Source: Parvularculaceae bacterium (lineage in GTDB: Bacteria; Pseudomonadota; Alphaproteobacteria; Caulobacterales; Parvularculaceae). From it: 64,000 nt of DNA. Below, in pieces: positions 54,149 to 62,337 of this stretch. Below the pieces are notes generated by a model. The model did no database searches, had not been told where the DNA came from, and was given only the letters and a program-made list of their open reading frames with translations. The position numbers and the translations under genes are program-made. The stretch's first letter is position 1, and every line of letters begins with the position of its first letter. The stretch is from contig JACADZ010000099.1 in NCBI GenBank assembly GCA_013389105.1, positions 1 through 64,000 of the forward strand, given 5' to 3'.

Positions 54149-55033
54149 TCAGCCGGCCCGGCGCGCCGGCGCGACAACCGCCTCTGTCCTGGTTTTGACG
54201 CCGGCGGCGTCCGCAAGCGGCAGCGCGACGCGAACAACGGTGCCCTCGCCGGTGCGGCTCTTGATGTGGAACTGGCCGCCCTGCATTTCGACAAAGGTCT
54301 TTGCGATTGCGAGTTCGACGCCGGCGCCGCTGAAGGACCGATCGAGACCCCGATGAACTTCGTCGAAGACTCCGAGCGCCTTGCGAAGGGCTTCGGGCTC
54401 GTAACCGGCGCCATGATCGCGCACGGCGATTTCAGGGGCGCCGTCCTTGCCGACGGCGGCGCGGATGAGAATGCGGCCGCCCTTGGGTGATGATTTGACG
54501 GCCGTGCGCAGCAGGTGGTCGACGGCCTGGCCGAGCCGCTCAGGATCGGCCCACGCGGCGGGGACTGATCCCGCCGTCTTGTTCTCAACGGCCGCACCCG
54601 CGGCGCTCGCCGCAACTGACGCGCGCGCAACGGCGGCCGAGACGACCTCGGCAAGATCGGTCGCCCCCTTGCGCATGGCGACGCCGCCCGAGTCGAGCGC
54701 TGCGATTTCGAGGATCGTGTTGATATGACCGAGCAGAAGATCCGCCGACTGAAGCACATAGTCGGCATAGGCGGCGCGCTGTTCGTCCGACAGGCGGTAG
54801 GTCTCCCCCTCCTTCAGCATGGTGGAAAAACCGATGATGGCGTTGAGCGGCGTTCGAAGCTCGTGGTTCATGTTGGCCAGGAATTCGGACCTCGCTCGGA
54901 TCGAAAGCTCAGCCTCGGCCCGCGCGGCGCGCGCGGCCGCTTCTGCCCGGCGCACGGCGCCGCCCTCGGCCAGCCGCGAGGAGAATCCAGCCAAAAGACT
55001 TCCCTGGGACGCAAATGGGTTAAGCCCGCGCAT
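54149..55033 (-). CDS. Sensor histidine kinase-like protein, degenerate ATP-binding domain
   Basis: 294 residues, with no transmembrane helix or sensor domain. An Ala-rich coiled coil leads to an intact HisKA box, FLANMNHELRTPLNAIIGFS. In the HATPase domain the N-box Asn is replaced (DHLLRTAVKSSPKGG, where most kinases have NLLxNAxKF), and the G2 box is SGAGVELAIAK instead of GxGLGLAI. The G1 box DHGAGYEP is normal. Nucleotide binding is therefore doubtful; it may dimerise or accept phosphate from elsewhere. No response regulator is nearby. It is cotranscribed with the HerA gene. Confidence 0.85.
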   Translation of the reverse strand: MRGLNPFASQGSLLAGFSSRLAEGGAVRRAEAAARAARAEAELSIRARSEFLANMNHELRTPLNAIIGFSTMLKEGETYRLSDEQRAAYADYVLQSADLLLGHINTILEIAALDSGGVAMRKGATDLAEVVSAAVARASVAASAAGAAVENKTAGSVPAAWADPERLGQAVDHLLRTAVKSSPKGGRILIRAAVGKDGAPEIAVRDHGAGYEPEALRKALGVFDEVHRGLDRSFSGAGVELAIAKTFVEMQGGQFHIKSRTGEGTVVRVALPLADAAGVKTRTEAVVAPARRAG

Positions 55034-55339
55034 CGCTCCTCCAGCGGGCGAGGCTAAGTGGGAAGCTGCTAAAGCGCCGTTAAGGAAGTCGCCCGCCGAG
55101 AACCCCGGGCATGCCGCGCGCCGCCGGATCCAAGCGCGTCACGACGTGTAACTGGTTGATTATGAAATGAAAAAAACAGGCGCGTGTCAGCTTTCGGGGA
55201 TGCCGTTGGCCGTCATCGGGGAGGTCGGCGTCTTGAACAGCGGCCGCAAAACCCCTATTCTCTTGCGCCTGCACACGCACGGGGCCGCGCGATTGATCGC
55301 GCGGCCGACGCGTTTCTTAGTCATTGCACGAGGAGGAGC
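55034..55339. other. Intergenic/leader region upstream of greA (306 bp)
   Basis: Divergent region between the histidine-kinase-like gene and greA. No ORF or tRNA is convincing; the ORFs reported across it are shadows or run-ins to greA. It contains an AT-rich patch (GATTATGAAATGAAAAAAAC, about 55159) that could serve as a promoter, and a near-perfect palindrome 33 nt before the greA ATG, listed separately. Confidence 0.5.
55283..55306 (+). promoter_or_regulatory. Palindrome in the greA leader, possible attenuator or operator
   Basis: GGCCGCGCGAT-TG-ATCGCGCGGCC is a perfect 11-bp inverted repeat with a 2-nt centre, followed a few bases later by GTTTCTT. As RNA it would form a very stable hairpin directly upstream of the greA ribosome binding site; as DNA it could be a protein binding site. 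Confidence 0.45.
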
Positions 55340-55813
55340 ATGGAAAAATTCCCCATGACTGTCACCGGCTACCAGAAGCTCGAGGAAGAGCTCCGCCGCC
55401 TCAAGCATGAGGAGCGCCCGGCCGTGATCGCCGCAATTTCGGAAGCGCGAGGCCATGGCGACCTCTCGGAGAATGCGGAATATCACGCCGCCAAGGAGCG
55501 CCAAGGCTGGATTGAAGGGCAGATCCGCGAGCTTGAGGACCGGTTCAATCGAGCCCAGGTCATCGATGTCGGCAAGCTTTCGGGCAAATCCGTCGTGTTT
55601 GGCGCAACCGTGACCCTGATCGACGAGGAGACCGAGCAGAAGAAGAAGGTGCAGATCGTCGGCGAGTTCGAGTCCGACGTTAAGCTGGGCCGGATCTCGA
55701 TCGCGTCCCCGCTCGCGCGCGCCATGATCGGCAAGACTAAAGGCGACACCGTCGAGGTCTCGGCGCCTGGCGGCGCGCGATCCTATGAGATCGCCAAGGT
55801 CGAATTCGTCTAG
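55340..55813 (+). CDS. greA: Transcription elongation factor GreA
   Basis: 157 residues starting [20 protein letters not shown]. An N-terminal coiled coil has the acidic tip loop [18 protein letters not shown] that enters the RNA polymerase secondary channel; a C-terminal FKBP-like domain follows ([19 protein letters not shown]). It rescues backtracked polymerase. The ATG has AGGAGGA immediately upstream. The track start at 55184 lies in non-conserved leader. The stop overlaps the next GTG (TAGTG). Confidence 0.96.
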   Translation: MEKFPMTVTGYQKLEEELRRLKHEERPAVIAAISEARGHGDLSENAEYHAAKERQGWIEGQIRELEDRFNRAQVIDVGKLSGKSVVFGATVTLIDEETEQKKKVQIVGEFESDVKLGRISIASPLARAMIGKTKGDTVEVSAPGGARSYEIAKVEFV

Positions 55814-56223
55814 TGCCCGGTTATCGCCCCGGCGTCGAGGGACCGCGTTCTTGGGTTTCGGCCTTGGCGCGGGGTCTCTCCAAGCGATGTCCGGCCTGCG
55901 GCCGGGGTAGGCTGTTCGCGGGATACACGCGGATCGCCAAGGCTTGCTCGGAATGCGGCCTCGACTTTACCGGACACCGGGCCGACGACGCGCCGCCCTA
56001 TGTGACCATTCTGGTGGTGGGCCATGTCGCCATTCCGCTGGCGCTCGCTGCGAAGCAGGCGTTCGATCCACCCCTAGGACTCCAGTTCGCGGTTCTCACG
56101 CCCATTATGCTGGTGGCCGCTTATCTCATGCTGCCGATCTCCAAGGGCGGACTGGTCGGCCTGCAATGGGCGAACAGGATGCACGGTTTTGGCGAGGAAC
56201 CAGCGGGCGGCGGCGCCGTTTAG
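55813..56223 (+). CDS. DUF983 family membrane protein
   Basis: 136 residues: a zinc-ribbon-like start (RGLSKRCPACGRGRLF and CSECGLDF), then two membrane helices (YVTILVVGHVAIPLALAA and FAVLTPIMLVAAYLMLPI). Role unknown, sometimes linked to cytochrome oxidase assembly. GTG start sharing one base with the greA stop. rpmG follows, a common alphaproteobacterial neighbour. Confidence 0.9.
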   Translation: MPGYRPGVEGPRSWVSALARGLSKRCPACGRGRLFAGYTRIAKACSECGLDFTGHRADDAPPYVTILVVGHVAIPLALAAKQAFDPPLGLQFAVLTPIMLVAAYLMLPISKGGLVGLQWANRMHGFGEEPAGGGAV

Positions 56224-56287
56224 GCGCCATCCTTGACAGTCCATCCCCCCTCGTCTACCTCCCCTCGCCTTCTCCAAGGAGCTTCCC

Positions 56288-56455
56288 ATGGCCAAGCCGA
56301 CCACCGTCAAGATCCGCCTCAATTCGACGGCCGGCACCGGCTATTTCTACGTGGCGAAGAAGAACACGCGCACCATGACCGAAAAGATGGTCTTGAGGAA
56401 ATACGACCCCAAGGCGCGCAAGCACGTCGAATTCAAGGAAGGCAAGATCAAGTAG
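56288..56455 (+). CDS. rpmG: Ribosomal protein bL33
   Basis: 55 residues, too short for the ORF track: [20 protein letters not shown] and later [19 protein letters not shown]. It is the Cys-free form of bL33, with no CxxC pair. AAGGAGC lies 7 nt before the ATG. It ends the greA-DUF983-rpmG string. Confidence 0.97.
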   Translation: MAKPTTVKIRLNSTAGTGYFYVAKKNTRTMTEKMVLRKYDPKARKHVEFKEGKIK

Positions 56456-56479
56456 CGGGGCTCTTATGGCCCGCTGGAC

Positions 56480-56519
56480 AAAAAACCCCGGTCGAGCATC
56501 GCGCTGGACCGGGGTCTTT
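56480..56519. terminator. Bidirectional terminator between rpmG and the 29-residue peptide gene
   Basis: A 9-bp stem ACCCCGGTC/GACCGGGGT has an A-run on its left (a T-run when read on the minus strand) and CTTTG on its right. It is well formed for the minus strand and weaker for rpmG. Confidence 0.75.
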
Positions 56520-56572
56520 GGGCTGGCCGTCCGCCGAGGGCTGAGGCGGACGACTTTGGCGCAGTGTCGCGC

Positions 56573-56662
56573 CTAGGCAAGCGAGACGGCGGTGTAGGCG
56601 GCGGGCGCGAGCGCGGCGATCGCCACCGCGAGCACGGTCAAGATCGAAATCAGTTTGGCCAT
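56573..56662 (-). CDS. 29-residue hydrophobic micropeptide
   Basis: Too short for the ORF track as a separate gene. MAKLISILTVLAVAIAALAP and nine more residues form a single membrane-spanning stretch with one Lys near the start. AAAGGAGAG lies 7 nt before the ATG, one of the best ribosome sites in the window, and a strong minus-strand terminator follows about 55 nt after the stop. I recognise no family. Confidence 0.6.
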   Translation of the reverse strand: MAKLISILTVLAVAIAALAPAAYTAVSLA

Positions 56663-56813
56663 TTGGTCTCTCCTTTTTTTGTTTCTTGTAGGCGGGAGAT
56701 AGGGCGCAGCCGGCATGAATGAAAGGGGCCTGCGACGCCGCCCGGCCCGCTTGAAAAACAGCTCGTCGCACAAGCGTTTGTGAGGAGTCAGTTCGTCCTT
56801 CGAGAGACCCGTT

Positions 56814-57308
56814 TCAGCGCGCGGCGAACGCGTCGAGCAGGGCCCGCTGCTGGGCCGCGGCGTCCTGCTTGGGCTCCGAGGCGCGGGCGGACGCAAACAG
56901 CTCCCGGTCTATCCGGGCGATGCGCGAGTAAAGCTGCGCGGCGTCCATCACCAGCCGGATCAGCGTTTCCGGGAGCCCCTCTTCGTGAAGATCGCCAAAC
57001 TGAGGCTCCTTCGGCTTGAGGCGATATTTTTCTTCGCCGGCTTCATCGACCGTCATGTCGCCTTCGCGCACAGCGCGCATGACGAGCAGCCAGGAAGCGA
57101 TCTGCATCAATTGCGTCGTAAGCCGCATGGACGAGCCGGCGTAGACGAGCGCTGCGGAGCGTGAGAGGTTTCGCGACGCCTCGCGGCCAGCGCCGTCCAG
57201 ATAGTTGGCGGCCTCCTCGACCAGGGTCATCCCCTCCCGGAAGGTCCTGGCGAAGAGTTCCGACTGAACGAAGCCGGACGCATTGTCGTTTCTGGGCGTC
57301 GCCGCCAT
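56814..57308 (-). CDS. DUF1465 family protein
   Basis: 164 residues, all-helical and soluble. FARTFREGMTLVEEAANYLDG, SMRLTTQLMQIASWLLVMRAV and LPETLIRLVMDAAQLYSRIARIDREL follow the DUF1465 pattern, a cell-cycle-associated alphaproteobacterial family of unknown function. ATG 57308 has AGGA upstream; the track start at 57344 is 12 codons earlier. Confidence 0.88.
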   Translation of the reverse strand: MAATPRNDNASGFVQSELFARTFREGMTLVEEAANYLDGAGREASRNLSRSAALVYAGSSMRLTTQLMQIASWLLVMRAVREGDMTVDEAGEEKYRLKPKEPQFGDLHEEGLPETLIRLVMDAAQLYSRIARIDRELFASARASEPKQDAAAQQRALLDAFAAR

Positions 57309-57446
57309 CTCAATTCCTGCCGCCCCTGCTGCGCATCGCAGCATGCCTTTGGAAGGCGCCGCGCGGCAACTGGAAATAGGTTAACGCCGACCCGTCGACG
57401 CCTTTGCCGAATTAAAGAGCAATCGTTGTGCCACGGGACCGGATGG

Positions 57447-58757
57447 TCACGACTTCAGCGCCGCCGCGGTGGCGTCGGCGAAAATCGCGAGGCCCTCGTC
57501 GAGCAGCCGATCGCCGATCGTGAGCGGCACGAGACAGCGAAGGCACTGAGCATGGGCGCCGGCCGTTGTCAGGATCAGCCCCCGATCGCGGGCCTCGGTC
57601 TGGATTTTGGCCGCGAGGTCGCCGTTCGGGCGATGCGGGTCGCCATCCTTGACGCATTCCACCGCGATCATGCCGCCGATCTGGCGCACGTCGCCGAAAT
57701 GCCCGCTGGCGACGCCGAGCTGCAACGATCGCCAGCTCTCGCGGACCCGCCGGCCGATTTCGTCCGCACGCTGCAGGAGTCCCTCTTCCTCGAAGATGTC
57801 GAGCACGGCGAGGGCTGCCGCGCAGGCGACGGGATTGCCCCCATAGGTCGAGCCCATGCCGCCTTGCGCGATCTTGTCCATGAGCTCGGCCTTGCCGGTC
57901 AACGCCGACAGCGGCAGCCCCGCGGCGATCGATTTGGCGATGCAGATGAGGTCCGGCTCGACACCCGAATGTTCGATCGCGAACATTTTTCCGGTACGGC
58001 CCATGCCCGACTGGATCTCGTCGACGATCATCAGGGCGCCGATGTCGTCGCAGATCTTGCGCAGGCCCTGAAAGAATTCGGGCGGCGCGGCGTTGAAGCC
58101 GCCCTCCCCCTGCACCGGCTCGACGATAATCGCCGCGACCTCTTCGGCCGGGATGGCGGTCTTGAAGATGTGGTCCAGGCAGGCGAGGCAGGTTCGGACC
58201 GAGACGCCATGATAGGCGTCGGGATAGGGGGCGTGGAAAATTCCGGGCACCAGCGGCCCGAAGCCCTGCTTGTAGGGCTTGGACTTGCCCGTCAGCGTGG
58301 TTGCGAGCAGCGTGCGGCCGTGAAACGCCCCCTCGAACGCGATCACGCCAGGTCTTCCGGTAATGCGGCGGGCGAATTTGATCGAATTTTCAACAGCCTC
58401 GGCGCCGGAATTGAACAGGGCCGTTTTCTTTTTGGTCGGGCCCGGAGCCAGCCGGTTCAACCGTTCGGCAAGCTCGACATACACCTCATACTGGGCGATG
58501 CCGAAGCTGGTGTGCAGGAAGCTATCGACCTGCTTCTTGATTGCAGCGACGACCTTGGGATGCCGGTGCCCGACATTGAGGACGCCGATGCCGCCGATGA
58601 AATCGATGTAGCGCTTGCCCTCGACGTCCCACAGTTCGGCGCCCTCCGCCCGGGCGACGTAGACCCCGGATTTTGAGGGCAGCCCGGCGGGAAGGGCCTC
58701 GTTCCGACGCGCCCGCAGGGCCTCATTTGAAATGAACTCGTTCCGGCCGTGATCCAT
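57447..58757 (-). CDS. gabT: Class III aminotransferase, 4-aminobutyrate-type
   Basis: 436 residues from ATG 58757 (MDHGRNEFISNEALRARR). PLP motifs are FNSGAEAVENSIKFAR, EGAFHGRTL, IVDEIQSGMGRTGKMFAIEHSGVEPDLICIAKSIAAGLPL with Lys in IAKSIA, and GSTYGGNPVACAAAL. This is closest in layout to GABA transaminases, although ornithine- or succinylornithine-type specificity cannot be excluded, and AstC is missing from the arginine operon. GGGAG 6 nt upstream supports the start; the track start at 58865 is Arg-rich leader. Confidence 0.85.
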   Translation of the reverse strand: MDHGRNEFISNEALRARRNEALPAGLPSKSGVYVARAEGAELWDVEGKRYIDFIGGIGVLNVGHRHPKVVAAIKKQVDSFLHTSFGIAQYEVYVELAERLNRLAPGPTKKKTALFNSGAEAVENSIKFARRITGRPGVIAFEGAFHGRTLLATTLTGKSKPYKQGFGPLVPGIFHAPYPDAYHGVSVRTCLACLDHIFKTAIPAEEVAAIIVEPVQGEGGFNAAPPEFFQGLRKICDDIGALMIVDEIQSGMGRTGKMFAIEHSGVEPDLICIAKSIAAGLPLSALTGKAELMDKIAQGGMGSTYGGNPVACAAALAVLDIFEEEGLLQRADEIGRRVRESWRSLQLGVASGHFGDVRQIGGMIAVECVKDGDPHRPNGDLAAKIQTEARDRGLILTTAGAHAQCLRCLVPLTIGDRLLDEGLAIFADATAAALKS

Positions 58758-59000
58758 GGGCGCTCCCGCAGGCTTTTTCGCATTTCGCCGGGCCTTAACA
58801 CGTTCCGCCCGGGAGGTCGCCACCCCGCGCGTCTCTGCCGCAGCAGCGGAACTGCCCCCGCGCATTGCCCAGACATGATTTTCCGGCTTGAATGGAGAAG
58901 TCGCGTTTCCTGATAGTTTTGACCTTTGCGTTCACCGCTCGCGAAGCTTTCTTACCAAGACTGACGAACGAAAGGGCGGATTCGTCCAAGGAGACCCGAT

Positions 59001-59198
59001 ATGACGGATGATGCGATTACCAAGGTGAAGATCCTCAAGTTCGTCAGGCTGCTCGACGGCGGCGAAAACGAAGCGACGGTCATCGAGCAGGCGATCAATA
59101 GGAACTGGCTGGATCAGCTGGGCTCGCCCACCCGTGACGGCCGACAATTGGTCAGCTCTTTCGACAAGATGCACCGGTCGGTCGAGCCCGAAATTTAG
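59001..59198 (+). CDS. Small hypothetical protein, 65 aa
   Basis: MTDDAITKVKILKFVRLLDGG, then a helix (EATVIEQAINRNWLDQLG) and a short tail. It is soluble, with no cysteines, and acidic and basic residues alternate in a helical pattern. AAGGAG lies 7 nt before the ATG, which makes translation likely. No family recognised. It stands alone between the aminotransferase (divergent) and the permease. Confidence 0.7.
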   Translation: MTDDAITKVKILKFVRLLDGGENEATVIEQAINRNWLDQLGSPTRDGRQLVSSFDKMHRSVEPEI

Positions 59199-59452
59199 TT
59201 CGTAGTCGTATTTGTTTGCCGCGCAGGATCGTCCTCAATCGTCGTGTAATCCCCCGATGGCCAGAGAGCGGCCGATCCGTCGCTCGGTCTTCAGCCCCGC
59301 CCGCCGCGTCCCGACCCTATTTCTCAAAGAGTCTGCGCCATTGAAGGCGCCCGCAGTCGCCTGAAACGCTTGTAAGATTCCGGTTTCGGAGTAGTTTCCG
59401 CCCCGGGCAGATCAAAGGGAACCTGCGCGCGGCGCGGGGGCAGGGAGACAGC

Positions 59453-61012
59453 ATGGACCAGAAGAATGCGGCCAAACCCGGCGCAAGCCTCGCCGGGGGC
59501 ATGATGCGGCGCAAGTCGATCGAACAGGTGCAGGCCGAATACGGCACAAGCGAACTCAAGCGCACCCTCGGTCCGATCAATCTCATCTTCCTCGGCATCG
59601 GGTGCATCATCGGGGCTGGCATCTTCGTTCGAACGGGCAACGCCGCGGCGCTCCACGCCGGACCCGGCGTGATGCTGTCATTTCTGGTCGCCGGGCTCGT
59701 GTGCGCCTTCGCCGGCCTTTGCTATGCGGAACTCGCCTCGGTCCTCCCGGTGTCGGGATCTGCCTATACCTACTCCTATGCGACTCTCGGCGAGTTCGCG
59801 GCTTGGATCATGGGCGCCCTGCTCCTGCTCGAATACGGCCTCGCGGCGTCGGTGGTCGCCGTCGGTTGGTCAGGCTACGCCGTCAGCCTCATGCATGATT
59901 TCGGGATCAATATCCCGCCGGAATATACCGGACCCGCAGGGCACCTGCTCGGAGCCATGGTCAACGGCGAATTCGTGCCAGCCACCACTTTCGTCAACGG
60001 CGAGCTTCCGGCCGGAGGCGCCGCCGTAACCGGCGTCTTCAACCTGCCGGCGCTCGCCGTCTCGCTGACGCTGATGCTCATTCTCGTAGTCGGCGTGTCC
60101 GAGTCCGCAAACTTCAACAACGTCATCGTGCTCATCAAGGTCGCGGTGATCGTCGCTTTCATTGCGATCGGCGGCATGGCCATTCTGGGCGACATCCCCA
60201 AATACGCTCCGAACTGGGATCCCTTCATCCCGGAACCGACCGGCGAGCAGGGCGAATACGGCATCGGCGGCGTCCTCAGGGCCGCATCGATCGTCTTCTT
60301 CGCCTATATCGGATTCGAGGCGGTCTCGACCGCTGGCCAGGAAGCGAAGAACCCCAAGCGCGACATGCCGATCGGCATTCTCGGCTCGCTCATCATCTGC
60401 ACCATTCTCTACATGCTGACCGCGGCGGTGCTGACCCTTCTCGTCAACTACACCGAACTCAATACCCCGGCGCCGGTCGCGGAAGCCGTCAACCGGCTCG
60501 GCCCCGAATATGGCTGGTTCAAAATGGCCGTGAAGATCGGCGCCATCGCCGGCCTCACATCGGTCATCCTGGTTCTCATGTACGGCCAGACCCGGGTCTT
60601 CTACGCGATGGCGCGCGACGGCCTCATCCCTGGCCTGTTTGCGAGCGTCCACAAGGGATTCAAGACGCCCTGGATCAACACCCTGATCGTCGGCGCCCTC
60701 GTCTCCATCGCGGCGGCGGTCTTCGACATCAACACGCTCGGCGACCTGACCTCGGTCGGCACGCTCGCGGCTTTCGCCATCGTGTGCTTCACCGTCATTT
60801 ACCTGCGCCGGACTCGCCCCGACCTTGAACGCGGCTTCACGGTGCCGCTGTTCCCGGTGCTCCCCGCCATAGGCATCCTGTCCTGCCTCGGCCTCATCTT
60901 CACCGTCGAGCAGCGCGTGCTGAGTTTCTTCGGCTACTTCCTCGCCGGTGCGATCGCGGTCTACTTCGTCTATGGCGTGTGGAACTCAAAGCTCGGCCGC
61001 GCCAAGGCCTGA
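59453..61012 (+). CDS. APC superfamily amino acid permease (cationic amino acid transporter type)
   Basis: 519 residues with about twelve hydrophobic helices. LGPINLIFLGIGCIIGAGIFVRTG is the unwound first helix that contacts substrate; FFAYIGFEAVSTAGQEAKNPKRDMPIGI is the YfnA/CAT signature, and VLMYGQTRVFYAMARDGL the later conserved helix. A role in importing arginine, lysine or GABA would fit the ast operon and the aminotransferase, but specificity is inferred. Confidence 0.9.
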   Translation: MDQKNAAKPGASLAGGMMRRKSIEQVQAEYGTSELKRTLGPINLIFLGIGCIIGAGIFVRTGNAAALHAGPGVMLSFLVAGLVCAFAGLCYAELASVLPVSGSAYTYSYATLGEFAAWIMGALLLLEYGLAASVVAVGWSGYAVSLMHDFGINIPPEYTGPAGHLLGAMVNGEFVPATTFVNGELPAGGAAVTGVFNLPALAVSLTLMLILVVGVSESANFNNVIVLIKVAVIVAFIAIGGMAILGDIPKYAPNWDPFIPEPTGEQGEYGIGGVLRAASIVFFAYIGFEAVSTAGQEAKNPKRDMPIGILGSLIICTILYMLTAAVLTLLVNYTELNTPAPVAEAVNRLGPEYGWFKMAVKIGAIAGLTSVILVLMYGQTRVFYAMARDGLIPGLFASVHKGFKTPWINTLIVGALVSIAAAVFDINTLGDLTSVGTLAAFAIVCFTVIYLRRTRPDLERGFTVPLFPVLPAIGILSCLGLIFTVEQRVLSFFGYFLAGAIAVYFVYGVWNSKLGRAKA

Positions 61013-61040
61013 CGGAGATCAACAACCAGCCTTCCAGAAA

Positions 61041-61067
61041 AGCGCCGCCATGTGCGGCGCTTTTTTT
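61041..61067 (+). terminator. Rho-independent terminator of the permease gene
   Basis: A perfect 8-bp stem AGCGCCGC/GCGGCGCT with a 5-nt loop and seven T residues, 28 nt after the permease stop. Confidence 0.9.
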
Positions 61068-61181
61068 CCCTACCCCGCAGACTTCATGCTCTCCGCGTCG
61101 GGCGGCACGGCTTGGCGCAGGAGGCATTGCGTCGGGAATTCGGGGGGCGTAGCCTTGTTCGCCTCAGCCAGGGAGAGAGCC

Positions 61182-61613
61182 ATGGGCAAAGTCCACGCAA
61201 CGACGCCGGTGATGCCGCACATCACGGTCAGCAATGCGAAGACGGCGATTGAGTTCTATCAAGAGGCCTTCGGCGCCAAGGAGATCTTTCGCGCCGACGC
61301 CGAAGACGGCAAGCGCCTGATGCACGCCGCGATCGAACTGAACGGCGGCGGCATCGTCATGCTGAATGACGACTTTCCCGAATTTCGCGACGGGACGAAA
61401 TCGACGCCCGAAGCGCTCAGGGGAACGCCGGTGACCATTCACCTGGAGCAGGACCGCGCAAAGGACGTCGATGTGCTGTTCCTGCGCGCAACCAAGGCCG
61501 GCGCGAAAACAGTCATGAAGCCCGACGATATGTTCTGGGGCGACCGCTACGCCGTTATTGAAGACCCGTTCGGCCACCGTTGGTCGATTGCTGCGCCGAC
61601 CGACGCCAAATAG
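61182..61613 (+). CDS. VOC family protein (glyoxalase/PhnB-like)
   Basis: 143 residues with the paired beta-alpha-beta modules of VOC proteins: MPHITVSNAKTAIEFYQEAFGAKEIFR and DRYAVIEDPFGHRWSIA, each ending where metal ligands normally lie (HAAIELNGGGIVMLND). The second module keeps the D-P-x-G-x-x-W signature. Function not determined. AGGGAGAG precedes ATG 61182; the track start at 60948 lies in the permease gene. Confidence 0.88.
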   Translation: MGKVHATTPVMPHITVSNAKTAIEFYQEAFGAKEIFRADAEDGKRLMHAAIELNGGGIVMLNDDFPEFRDGTKSTPEALRGTPVTIHLEQDRAKDVDVLFLRATKAGAKTVMKPDDMFWGDRYAVIEDPFGHRWSIAAPTDAK

Positions 61614-61617
61614 CCCC

Positions 61618-62337
61618 CTATCTTCGGGCCATCCCGGCGTGTTGACGGCGACTCCCACGCTGATCAGGAGCGCGCAGCCGCCTCGCCAGCAGCAGGAGCA
61701 GCGCCGTCCAAGCCACCCCGAACCCCCAGCCGGCGATCACATCGGTCGGGTAATGGACGCCGAGCGCGACGCGGCTCATCCCGACAAGCAGCGCAAGGAA
61801 GATCGCGCATCCAAGCACGTAACCTCGCGCCGCGCGGCCCGGCAGGTCCGGCGCGAGCATCGCCGCGACCAGAAAAAAGACGCACGCGGAGCTTGCCGCA
61901 TGTCCGCTCGGAAAGCTTCGCGTCGAAATCTCGACGAGCTTCGGCGCGACGTCCGGACGCGGACGATCGAATAGCGATTTGAGCGCATCGACGGCGAGCG
62001 CTTGTCCGACGACGGCGCCGATCAGAAGACTCAAGATCCCCCAGCGCCGGTGCAACGCCAGATATCCGGCGAGCATTGCGATCAGCAGGGTCAGCACCGG
62101 CGTCCCGCCGAGCGCGGTCACATCGCGCATGAGGAGACCGAACCACTCCGGTCCGGCGATGACGGCTGGATCGCCCGGCGCCCTGAACGCGCGGATCGCG
62201 GCGCCGTCGAACGTCGCGGCGTGCGGCGACCGCGCGGCGAGCGCGGCGGCCGCAAAGACGACGAGGCCCCCGACCGCGAGACCCGCCAGCATGGCGCGGC
62301 CCTCGCGCGCGCCTGTCCGCGCAGGCGGCCTAGTCAT
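61618..62337 (-). CDS. PAP2-family membrane phosphatase
   Basis: 239 residues with about five helices. The three phosphatase motifs are ALKSLFDRPRPD, FPSGHAASSA and SRVALGVHYPTDVIAG, with catalytic His in motif 3. It may dephosphorylate undecaprenyl diphosphate or phosphatidic acid at the outer face of the inner membrane. ATG overlaps the stop of the amidohydrolase by 8 nt. Confidence 0.93.
   Translation of the reverse strand: MTRPPARTGAREGRAMLAGLAVGGLVVFAAAALAARSPHAATFDGAAIRAFRAPGDPAVIAGPEWFGLLMRDVTALGGTPVLTLLIAMLAGYLALHRRWGILSLLIGAVVGQALAVDALKSLFDRPRPDVAPKLVEISTRSFPSGHAASSACVFFLVAAMLAPDLPGRAARGYVLGCAIFLALLVGMSRVALGVHYPTDVIAGWGFGVAWTALLLLLARRLRAPDQRGSRRQHAGMARR

Noticed and set aside
57370-57390. 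GTTAAC half-site resembling a CtrA box upstream of DUF1465
   Set aside because: Only one half of the TTAA-N7-TTAA motif is present.
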